Assembly: GCA_002333125.1 (NCBI GenBank)
Contig: DDBM01000114.1
Coordinates: 972 to 8,467 of the forward strand
Direction: 5' to 3'
Origin: Moraxellaceae bacterium UBA2032
GTDB lineage: Bacteria > Pseudomonadota > Gammaproteobacteria > Pseudomonadales > Moraxellaceae
Length of the DNA stretch: 7,496 nt
Shown here: in pieces, positions 1 through 7,496 of the stretch
Position numbering within the stretch: position 1 is the stretch's first letter
Layout of the letters: the number at the start of each line of letters is the position of its first letter
Notes under the pieces: generated by a model
What the model was told of the DNA's origin: nothing
The model's database searches: none
What the model saw: only the letters and a program-made list of their open reading frames with translations
Made by a program: the position numbers and the translations under genes

Positions 1-351
1 GTCTTAGTAAAAGGGGCAAACGCGCCCAAATTATTAACGCTAGCTTTGCAACAAAAACTAGCTAAGGGTAGGGTCATGGTGGATATTGCCATAGACCAAG
101 GGGGCTGTATTGAAGGTATACAAGCAACCGACTGGCAACAACCTATTTATTGGAAAGATGGCTTAGGTTATATTGCGGTCACTAATATGCCTGCCGCCGT
201 ACCACGCACCGCCACCCAATTATTATCGACTGCTATTTTGCCCTATGTGCTTGCCTTGGCGCGTGGTGAGCTGTTGACTAATGCAGCATTACAAAGTGCG
301 ATTGCGGTAGATAATGGTCAAATTGTGCATCCTGCACTTAAAAAACCTTAA
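1..351 (+). CDS. ald: alanine dehydrogenase, C-terminal part (5' end outside window)
   Basis: The reading frame is open from base 1 and ends at TAA 349-351, giving the last 116 residues of a protein that is usually about 370 residues long. Family knowledge: Ald catalyses NAD-dependent, reversible oxidative deamination of L-alanine to pyruvate and ammonia in the cytoplasm. Seen here are the conserved blocks GANAPKL (residues 5-11 of the fragment), VDIAIDQGG with the Asp that is catalytic in this family, and NMPAAVPRTATQLL followed by the helix LPYVLALA. The C-terminal tail (NGQIVHPALKKP) is a little shorter and more divergent than the usual ending. In Vibrio and Shewanella ald lies near lrp and ftsK, which fits the next gene, although lrp is missing here. 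The start and the N-terminal substrate domain cannot be judged from this window. Confidence 0.93.
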   Translation, partial: VLVKGANAPKLLTLALQQKLAKGRVMVDIAIDQGGCIEGIQATDWQQPIYWKDGLGYIAVTNMPAAVPRTATQLLSTAILPYVLALARGELLTNAALQSAIAVDNGQIVHPALKKP

Positions 352-379
352 TCTATGAGGTGAATCTACACAAGGCAAC

Positions 380-409
380 ACGCTTTTTATGCTAAAAATC
401 GCATATACT
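380..409 (+). promoter_or_regulatory. weak candidate promoter for ftsK
   Basis: TATACT at 404-409 matches five of six bases of the sigma-70 -10 consensus. It lies about 36 bases upstream of the preferred ftsK start. The T-rich stretch at 383-388 is the only -35-like sequence and is poor in both match and spacing. A small palindrome, TATGC (388-392) and GCATA (401-405) with an 8-base spacer, overlaps the -10 and could be an operator or chance. No LexA-type CTG-N10-CAG box was seen. Confidence 0.25.
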
Positions 410-445
410 TGAGCATTCTTTTTAATAAATGCACGGATTTTGGTT

Positions 446-3400
446 GTGACTGCTTCTTTACAAAATAATGCTGCTAATACAAATAGTTCATCTACTCATC
501 AACACAAAGGTTGGCGCGAAGTCCAAAGTATAGGTTGGCTTGGTCTTGGTTTATACCTGTTTGTGGCTTTGCTGACCTATTCACCCTTAGACCCTGGTTG
601 GTCAAAGCTAAGTAGCGAAACCTTAGCTGTTTCTAACTCGGCAGGTATCTCGGGTGCATGGTTATCTGACCTGTTTTTTAGCTTTTTAGGTAAAGCTGCT
701 TTTTTGTTGCCCTTATTTTGCGTTTTTGAGGTGTTAGCTATTTGGCGTAATCCAAATAATGGCTTTAAGTTTTGGTTTAGATGGCTAGCGCAAAGTTTAT
801 TATTGGTGTCCACTGCAGGATTATGTACCTTACATAGCGTAGAGCTAAGCGAAACCATTTTAAATGCCGCAGGTGGTATTATTGGGCTAGAAGTGGCTCA
901 TGCCATGCTACAAAGTTTTGGTTTAATTGGCAGTAGTGCGTTGCTAGGCGGAGTCATTTTATTAAATGGCACATTAGTGACAGGCTTTTCGTGGCGTTTA
1001 GTGTTAGAAGCCTTAGGTTATGCACCTTATGCTTTATTATTAAAACTCCAAGCTAGCTTGCAACACAAAACCCAAGAATATAAAGAACATAAAACGCAAC
1101 AACAAGATCTTGAGGTTGCCGCCAAAAAGCCCGAAGAAACATTTGAACTTAACATTACAAATCAACAAGTAAAATCACAAATTAAACCTGCCGAACGTAT
1201 AGAGCCGTCATTAAACAATTTACCAACCTTAGTTAGTGATGATGCTTCTACACCGCAACTAGGCGAAGCACCACAGGTTTTAGACGAATTAAACGAAGTG
1301 TTATCAGGTTTTACGCAAGAAATGCCCGCCATTACGCCCGCAATGTTGGCCGCAGCAAAAGCAGATATTACTGCACAACAAGCGGTAGAGGAATTAGATG
1401 TATCTTCTGTTAATAACACTAACGAAAGCAATAAGTTATTAACAATACTTAAAGAGTCACCAACAGAAAATATACTTGTTGATGATCTAGAACAAAACCA
1501 GCAATTACAACAATCACAAGACTTATTAAGTGCCGATCTTGGTGCGTTTTTTAGTGATGATGATTTTCCTGTGCTTGAACAATCCGCGCCTGTTGTTAGC
1601 CCACAACAAGTAGCTACACCAAAAACCGTTGAGCCGACAATTCAGCCAGTAGTTGCACATAAAGAAGCCATACAAAAAGAAGTTGTTGCCGAAAAAATTA
1701 CGCCACAAATAACACCTCAAAAAGCACACACACCTGAGCCTATTATCGAGAAAGCTCAAGTTATTGAAGAAGTTACAGCACATTTAGAGAGTGTAGATGA
1801 GCCAGAGCTAACTGACCTTGAACAAAATGATATTAGCTATCATCAAATTGATGATGAAATTGAGATAGACAATAACGAAGCTTCTTTTGTCAACATAGAA
1901 GAAGAGGCTACGTTAACTCCAGAACCTATTGCACCCGTTCAATCTCCTCAAGTTACTCAGCTTAACAGTATAGAGAACGAAGATGATTTTGATGAGGTAC
2001 ATTTTGAGCCAAGTGTTGCACCAACACCGCCAGCAGCTAAACCTTTGCCTGCGATGCACTCGGCTTCTATTAATACCCATCGCACCAAATTGCCGTCTTT
2101 AGACTTGCTCGAAAAACCTGACAGTAACCGTAAAGAAGGCTTTACGCCTGAGCAATTAGAGCGTTTATCACGCTTGTTAGAAATAAAACTTAAAGAGTTT
2201 AATATTGATGCAAAAGTGGTTGATGCGTTGCCAGGCCCTGTCGTAACACGTTTTGAAGTGGATTTGGCCGCAGGGGTTAAAGTCTCCAAAATTACCAATA
2301 TTGCTAAAGATTTAGCGCGTTCCATGGCGATGATTTCGGTGCGTATTGTAGAAGCCATTTTGGGTAAAACTGTGATTGGTATAGAAATACCTAACGAAAA
2401 TCGCCAAATTGTGCGTTTTAGAGAAATTTTAGATACGCCCGTTTATCAAGAAAAAGAATCACCTATTACGATGGCTTTAGGTAAAGATATTAGTGGTATT
2501 CCGATGGTGGCCGACATGGCGCGGATGCCGCATTTATTAGTAGCAGGTACAACGGGTTCGGGTAAATCGGTGGGCGTAAATGCCATGATTTTAAGTATTT
2601 TGTATAAGGCTACGCCTGACGAAGTACGTTTAATTTTGATTGACCCTAAAATGCTAGAATTATCTATTTACGATAAAATCCCGCATTTGTTAACGCCTGT
2701 TGTGACCGATATGAAAGATGCGGCTAACGCCTTACGTTGGTCGGTTGCCGAAATGGAACGTCGTTATAAACTCATGGCGGCAGTGGGTGTGCGTAATTTG
2801 GCAGGCTTTAATGCCAAATTAAAAGAATGCGAAGCGAAGGGTGAAAATATTTTAGACCCCTTATGGAAACCAGAAGATACAAGCTTGCAAGATAGCGCAC
2901 CACGTTTAGAGCCTTTACCGTTTGTAGTGATTGTAATTGACGAATTTGCCGACATGATGATGGTGGTTGGCAAAAAAGTAGAAGAGTTAATTGCGCGTAT
3001 TGCTCAAAAAGCCCGCGCCGCAGGGATTCACTTAATTTTGGCCACACAACGTCCCTCAGTAGATGTAATCACAGGTTTAATTAAAGCCAACGTGCCATCT
3101 CGTATTGCGTTTCAGGTGTCTAGTAAAATTGATTCACGAACCATTTTAGACCAAGGCGGTGCAGAGCAGTTATTGGGTCATGGCGATATGCTATTTCAAC
3201 CCATTGGCAGCAATTTACCTGTGCGGATTCATGGTGCCTTTGTGAGTGATGATGAAGTACATCGTGTGTGTGACCATTGGCGTAGTTGTGGTGAACCCAA
3301 TTACATTGAAGCCATTCTGCAAGAATATAACGATGACGGTACACCCGCTAAAGGCGCAACAGGTGGTATGGGTGACGAAGACGTTGATGCCGAACAAGAT

Positions 3401-3589
3401 GTTTTATACGATGATGCCGTAGCTTTTGTCTTAGAAACACGTCGCGCTTCTATCTCTTTTGTGCAGCGTAAATTTAAAATTGGCTACAATCGTGCCGCAC
3501 GTTTAATTGAAGCAATGGAAATGGCTGGTTTGGTTAGCTCAATGCAAGGTAATGGCACGCGTGAAGTGTTAGTTCCTAATAATAATTAG
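446..3589 (+). CDS. ftsK: DNA translocase FtsK
   Basis: FtsK anchors at the division septum and pumps chromosomal DNA toward dif, where it activates XerCD. With GTG 446 as start the protein has 1047 residues. Membrane segments lie near 29-45, 76-99, 109-129 and 141-181. A long acidic, Gln/Glu/Pro-rich linker (about 200-545) follows. PSLDLL (550-555) leads into the alpha part of the motor, from about 566. Walker A GTTGSGKS is at 701-708 and Walker [11 protein letters not shown] has its Asp-Glu at 832-833. The C-terminal winged-helix gamma domain (about 985-1047) keeps Asn1015, Arg1019 and Glu1022, which correspond to the KOPS-contacting residues of E. coli FtsK, so directional translocation is probably intact. 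Start choice: a TTG at 440 is in frame, but GTG 446 has GGA (435-437) at an 8-base spacing. The length is shorter than E. coli FtsK (over 1300 residues), mainly in the linker. lolA follows, as in many Gammaproteobacteria. Confidence 0.97.
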   Translation: MTASLQNNAANTNSSSTHQHKGWREVQSIGWLGLGLYLFVALLTYSPLDPGWSKLSSETLAVSNSAGISGAWLSDLFFSFLGKAAFLLPLFCVFEVLAIWRNPNNGFKFWFRWLAQSLLLVSTAGLCTLHSVELSETILNAAGGIIGLEVAHAMLQSFGLIGSSALLGGVILLNGTLVTGFSWRLVLEALGYAPYALLLKLQASLQHKTQEYKEHKTQQQDLEVAAKKPEETFELNITNQQVKSQIKPAERIEPSLNNLPTLVSDDASTPQLGEAPQVLDELNEVLSGFTQEMPAITPAMLAAAKADITAQQAVEELDVSSVNNTNESNKLLTILKESPTENILVDDLEQNQQLQQSQDLLSADLGAFFSDDDFPVLEQSAPVVSPQQVATPKTVEPTIQPVVAHKEAIQKEVVAEKITPQITPQKAHTPEPIIEKAQVIEEVTAHLESVDEPELTDLEQNDISYHQIDDEIEIDNNEASFVNIEEEATLTPEPIAPVQSPQVTQLNSIENEDDFDEVHFEPSVAPTPPAAKPLPAMHSASINTHRTKLPSLDLLEKPDSNRKEGFTPEQLERLSRLLEIKLKEFNIDAKVVDALPGPVVTRFEVDLAAGVKVSKITNIAKDLARSMAMISVRIVEAILGKTVIGIEIPNENRQIVRFREILDTPVYQEKESPITMALGKDISGIPMVADMARMPHLLVAGTTGSGKSVGVNAMILSILYKATPDEVRLILIDPKMLELSIYDKIPHLLTPVVTDMKDAANALRWSVAEMERRYKLMAAVGVRNLAGFNAKLKECEAKGENILDPLWKPEDTSLQDSAPRLEPLPFVVIVIDEFADMMMVVGKKVEELIARIAQKARAAGIHLILATQRPSVDVITGLIKANVPSRIAFQVSSKIDSRTILDQGGAEQLLGHGDMLFQPIGSNLPVRIHGAFVSDDEVHRVCDHWRSCGEPNYIEAILQEYNDDGTPAKGATGGMGDEDVDAEQDVLYDDAVAFVLETRRASISFVQRKFKIGYNRAARLIEAMEMAGLVSSMQGNGTREVLVPNNN

Positions 3590-3611
3590 TGTTTTTAGGG
3601 TGTATTTGTGA

Positions 3612-3633
3612 GGGCAGACAACGGGGTCTGCCC
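3612..3633 (+). terminator. perfect 8-bp hairpin after ftsK, possible terminator
   Basis: GGGCAGAC (3612-3619) and GTCTGCCC (3626-3633) pair perfectly around a 6-base loop, 22 bases after the ftsK stop. The stem is GC-rich, but the downstream tract is GTGCTTTTGG, with only four T, so intrinsic termination may be weak. It could instead be a copy of a dispersed palindromic repeat, since GGGCAGAC-type hairpins occur as multicopy intergenic elements in some bacteria. Confidence 0.5.
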
Positions 3634-3665
3634 GTGCTTTTGGTGAAAGCTATAACCTAAAGCAT
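3634..3665 (+). repeat. second hairpin directly following the first
   Basis: Bases 3634-3644 can pair with 3655-3665 (core GCTTTTGGT against ACCTAAAGC) around a 10-base loop. The arm has one internal T-T mismatch and one terminal G-T pair. It abuts the preceding hairpin, so the ftsK 3' region can fold as two consecutive stems. Its role is unknown; a double terminator or mRNA 3'-end stabiliser is possible. The rest of the 182-base spacer shows no gene. Confidence 0.4.
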
Positions 3666-3733
3666 ACACACTAGGCTAATTGCTCAACAAAACACTGCTA
3701 TAAGTCTTACCCAACATTGCTTTTATGTGCTTA

Positions 3734-3742
3734 TGCTATAAA
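3734..3742 (+). promoter_or_regulatory. candidate extended -10 promoter for lolA
   Basis: TGC followed by TATAAA (3737-3742) fits the extended -10 pattern TGN-TATAAT with one mismatch. It lies 29 bases before the lolA ATG. There is no good -35 at the usual spacing; TTGCTT at 3717-3722 is the nearest, with only 14 bases between. The position after the ftsK hairpins suggests lolA has its own promoter, but this is not proven. Confidence 0.4.
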
Positions 3743-3771
3743 GATTATTTTAAAATTAGAGTTTTTTATTT

Positions 3772-4386
3772 ATGCGTATGTTAACTGTTATTACCTTAGC
3801 AACCTTGTCTGGCTTGACGATAGCCGATGAAGCCGCCAGTCAAAAACTTAATGCGCTACTCGAAAAAACAACTAGCATATCGGCTCATTTTGAGCAAAAT
3901 ACCTTAGACCCTAAAGGGAAGTCTTTGCAAAAAATAATGGGCGAAATGCAGGTTAAACGACCTAATTTATTTAGATGGGACACTACCCATCCTTTTGAAC
4001 AACATATTATTGCCAATGGTGAAGTGGTGTGGGTTTATGACCCCGAATTACAACAAGCCACCAAACAGAAACTCGATAAACAAGTGGCCAATACACCTGC
4101 TTTATTGTTATCTGGTGACAGTAAAAAAATTGCCTCCTCATTTAATGTTAGTGAAGAAAAGTCTGCTAAAAACACCACGTTTATTTTAAAACCCAAAGAT
4201 AAAGAAACCGTTTTTGAGAGTTTGCGGGTCTCTTTTAATGGCTCAACGCTTAATTCTATGCAATTAAAAGATTCTTTAGGCCAAAAAACCGATATTGTCT
4301 TTAGTCAAGTGCAAGTTAATGGCAAAATTGCGCCATCTCTGTTTCAGTTCACACCACCTAAAGATGTAGATGTGATTGACGAATAA
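3772..4386 (+). CDS. lolA: outer-membrane lipoprotein carrier protein LolA
   Basis: LolA is the periplasmic chaperone that accepts lipoproteins from the inner-membrane LolCDE transporter and carries them to LolB. The product has 204 residues, normal for the family. The signal peptide is short: Arg2 is the only charge, the hydrophobic stretch is about 4-15, and cleavage is likely after TIA (16-18), leaving a mature start at DEAAS. The mature part shows the LolA signature: SISAHFEQNT (35-44), then VKRPNLFRWDTTHPFEQ (61-77), whose Arg63 aligns with E. coli Arg43, then NGEVVWVYDPELQQAT (82-97), TPALLLSG (108-115) and the C-terminal FQFTPPKDVDVID. No Cys is present, so it is not itself a lipoprotein. 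ATG 3772 has a weak AGAG (3758-3761) upstream. ATG 3778 is possible but would remove the only basic n-region residue. In enterics rarA comes next; here an intergenic repeat and serS follow. Confidence 0.95.
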   Translation: MRMLTVITLATLSGLTIADEAASQKLNALLEKTTSISAHFEQNTLDPKGKSLQKIMGEMQVKRPNLFRWDTTHPFEQHIIANGEVVWVYDPELQQATKQKLDKQVANTPALLLSGDSKKIASSFNVSEEKSAKNTTFILKPKDKETVFESLRVSFNGSTLNSMQLKDSLGQKTDIVFSQVQVNGKIAPSLFQFTPPKDVDVIDE

Positions 4387-4411
4387 TATTTAAATAAGTT
4401 CCCTCTCCTGA

Positions 4412-5785
<1,374 letters not shown>

Positions 5786-5788
5786 ACA

Positions 5789-6265
5789 ATGTTAGTTAAT
5801 CAAGACGTTGCAGCGCGATTTTTAGCCGCTTATAAAGAATTAATGCAAGCCTTAAATCAGGGTGTAGAACCTGAAAACATGGAACAATATGCCAAATTGC
5901 GTGAAATGATTTATTTTTATCGTAATAATCATCCACAAGTCTATGAAGATGCCTTAATACCCGAATGGCTAAATACCATTAAAAACGCGGTGTTTGGTGA
6001 GTTTATTTATCTTAAAAAGTATCAAAAAGGTTATGTATTACAAGAGATGACCACAGGCACTTTTTATCAGGTTAAAGGCTTAACGACTAACTTAGAAGAC
6101 TCGTTACCTGAGTTTATGATTGTAAAAACAGCGTTATTGCCTTTTGAGGGTGAGTGGTTGTGTGATGGTTTGTTAATTCATAAAACCGAGTTAAGCAAAG
6201 AAGACGCACGCGCCGCCCGAGATGCTTATGCCGAAGCCAAAAAACAAAAGCAGGTGATTGCTTAA
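5789..6265 (+). CDS. protein of unknown function between serS and cysG
   Basis: I do not recognise a named family for this 158-residue protein. It is very likely a real gene: ATG 5789 follows a good ribosome-binding site (AGGGAGA, 5776-5782), begins 3 bases after serS, and its TAA shares a base with the cysG ATG. There is no signal peptide or membrane segment, so it should be cytosolic. Residues 5-45 look helical. Residues 68-131 look like a compact, mostly beta domain, with [29 protein letters not shown] and a hydrophobic stretch ending [15 protein letters not shown]. The last 23 residues are a charged helix rich in Ala, Lys and Glu. It has one Cys (125) and no obvious catalytic triad or metal site. 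The KGLT and LPF...DGLL pattern vaguely resembles uncharacterised bacterial proteins I cannot name with confidence. Operon position suggests co-expression with serS and cysG but does not define a function. Confidence 0.85.
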   Translation: MLVNQDVAARFLAAYKELMQALNQGVEPENMEQYAKLREMIYFYRNNHPQVYEDALIPEWLNTIKNAVFGEFIYLKKYQKGYVLQEMTTGTFYQVKGLTTNLEDSLPEFMIVKTALLPFEGEWLCDGLLIHKTELSKEDARAARDAYAEAKKQKQVIA

Positions 6266-7496
6266 TGGATTATTTACCCGTCTTTTTTAAAATCACTAAT
6301 CAATCTTGTTTAGTGGTAGGCGGTGGCCATATCGCCAAACGTAAAGTTAATTTGTTGCTTAAAGCAGAGGCAAAAGTAACGGTTATTGCGCTTGAAGTGT
6401 TGCCTGAGTTAAAAGCGCAAATTTTGGCATCAGGTGGGCAAGTAATAGAACAAGCCTATCAAGCAAGTTATGTGGCTAATCAACGCTTAGTGATTGCCGC
6501 CACCGATGACTTGGCTTTAAACAAACAAGTGTTTGATGACTGTGAAGCACTTAGTATTCCTGTTAATGTGGTTGATGCACCCGATTTATGTCGATTTATT
6601 TTTCCGTCAATTATTGACCGCTCGCCCGTTGTGGTGGCTATTTCGAGTAGTGGTCAATCGCCTGTTTTGGCGCGTATGTTGCGTACCCGTTTAGAAAGTA
6701 TTATTCCTGCGGCCTATGGTCAATTAGCGGCTTTTGTAGGTTCTTTTAGAAAACAAGTGCAACAAGTCTTACCTGACACCTCATTACGTCGTGCTTTTTG
6801 GGAAAAGGAGCTACAAGGGCGTTTTGCTGAGTTGGTTTACAATGGCCGTTTAGATGCCGCCACCGAGCATTTACAGCAAGCTTTGAGTACACATCAACAA
6901 CATGCAGGTGAAGTTTACTTAGTAGGTGCAGGGCCGGGCGACCCTGATTTATTGACCTTTAAAGCAGTACGTTTAATGCAGCAAGCCGATGTGGTGGTGT
7001 ATGACCGTTTAGTATCTCAACCTATTTTAGATTTGTGTCGGCGTGATGCTGACTTAATCTATGTGGGCAAAGCACGTGCTAATCATGTGGTGCCTCAAGA
7101 AGATATAAATCAACTGTTGGTGCGTTTAGCTCAAGAGGGCAAGCGAGTTTGTCGCCTAAAAGGTGGTGATCCGTTTATTTTTGGACGCGGTGGGGAAGAA
7201 ATCGAAGAGTTAGCCGAGGCAGGCATTGCCTTTCAGGTTGTACCCGGTATTACTGCCGCCAGTGGTTGTTCGGCTTATGCAGGCATTCCACTAACACATC
7301 GCAATTATGCTCAATCGGTACGCTTTGTGACTGGCCATTTAAAAGATGGTACACCCAATTTACCGTGGTCTGAGCTTATCCATGAGCGTCAAACCTTGGT
7401 GTTATATATGGGCTTAGTGGGGCTAGATGAAATTACTCAGCAACTCATGGCGCATGGTATGCGTGCCGATATGCCTGTTGCGTTAATTTCGCATGG
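6265..7496 (+). CDS. cysG: siroheme synthase CysG (3' end outside window)
   Basis: CysG makes siroheme, the cofactor of sulfite and nitrite reductases, from uroporphyrinogen III. ATG 6265 overlaps the previous stop (TAATG) and has AGGTGA at 6252-6257. The frame stays open to the window end for 410 codons; E. coli CysG has 457, so about 50 residues are missing. The N-terminal dehydrogenase/ferrochelatase half has the NAD-binding [11 protein letters not shown] (17-27), NVVDAP with Asp104 and the AISSSGQSP loop with Ser128, both at the same numbers as in Salmonella CysG. The C-terminal methyltransferase half begins near 216: [12 protein letters not shown] (220-231), VYDRLVS with Asp247, VGK with Lys269, [16 protein letters not shown] (297-312), [22 protein letters not shown] (325-346) and YMG (381-383). 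It is therefore the full bifunctional form, not a lone SUMT (CobA). In sulfur-oxidising Gammaproteobacteria cysG is often near serS and sulfur genes; none is visible here. Confidence 0.96.
   Translation, partial: MDYLPVFFKITNQSCLVVGGGHIAKRKVNLLLKAEAKVTVIALEVLPELKAQILASGGQVIEQAYQASYVANQRLVIAATDDLALNKQVFDDCEALSIPVNVVDAPDLCRFIFPSIIDRSPVVVAISSSGQSPVLARMLRTRLESIIPAAYGQLAAFVGSFRKQVQQVLPDTSLRRAFWEKELQGRFAELVYNGRLDAATEHLQQALSTHQQHAGEVYLVGAGPGDPDLLTFKAVRLMQQADVVVYDRLVSQPILDLCRRDADLIYVGKARANHVVPQEDINQLLVRLAQEGKRVCRLKGGDPFIFGRGGEEIEELAEAGIAFQVVPGITAASGCSAYAGIPLTHRNYAQSVRFVTGHLKDGTPNLPWSELIHERQTLVLYMGLVGLDEITQQLMAHGMRADMPVALISH

Noticed and set aside
358..363. AGGTGA, a good Shine-Dalgarno-like sequence just after ald
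   Set aside because: No start codon follows at a usable distance and no ORF opens there, so it is probably chance.
1957..2358. 133-codon open frame on the - strand inside ftsK
   Set aside because: It is antiparallel to a strongly conserved coding region, has no ribosome-binding site context and no recognisable protein features; the same applies to the other reverse frames within ftsK and serS.
3590..3771. Possible small RNA or tRNA in the ftsK-lolA spacer
   Set aside because: No cloverleaf or other known RNA fold was seen; the two hairpins are better explained as transcript-end or repeat structures.
3995..4189. 64-codon open frame on the + strand inside lolA
   Set aside because: It is a shifted-frame shadow of the conserved LolA core, with no domain and no plausible start signal.

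Overview
The window reads as ordinary chromosomal DNA of a gammaproteobacterium of moderate-to-low GC. It holds the conserved ald - ftsK - lolA - serS neighbourhood, followed by cysG, and everything is on the + strand. In enterics, vibrios and Shewanella the related order is (ald) - lrp - ftsK - lolA - rarA - (crcB) - serS. Here lrp and rarA/crcB are absent. An unrecognised 158-residue gene followed by cysG sits after serS. The serS-cysG adjacency and the G-rich hairpin repeats in the intergenic DNA remind me of sulfur-oxidising Gammaproteobacteria such as Thiotrichales/Beggiatoaceae relatives, but that placement is only a guess.

Layout: bases 1-351 are the 3' end of an alanine dehydrogenase gene. 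Bases 352-445 are a short spacer with a weak candidate promoter. Bases 446-3589 encode the DNA translocase FtsK; the GTG at 446 is preferred over the TTG at 440. Bases 3590-3771 hold two consecutive hairpins (likely transcript end or hairpin repeat) and a candidate extended -10 promoter. Bases 3772-4386 encode the periplasmic lipoprotein carrier LolA. Bases 4387-4510 are mostly occupied by an inverted pair of G/C-rich REP-like units that also contains a G-quadruplex motif and a KOPS-matching octamer. Bases 4511-5785 encode seryl-tRNA synthetase, 5789-6265 encode a conserved-looking protein of unknown function, and 6265-7496 encode siroheme synthase CysG, cut by the window end.

The last three genes are packed as one operon: serS and the unknown gene are 3 bases apart, and the unknown gene and cysG overlap by one base (TAATG). 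The others are separate housekeeping units: chromosome segregation and division (FtsK), outer-membrane lipoprotein delivery (LolA), translation (SerS) and siroheme synthesis for sulfite or nitrite reduction (CysG). I saw no mobile element, CRISPR array, RNA gene or defence system. The least explained items are the 158-residue protein and the lolA-serS intergenic repeat.
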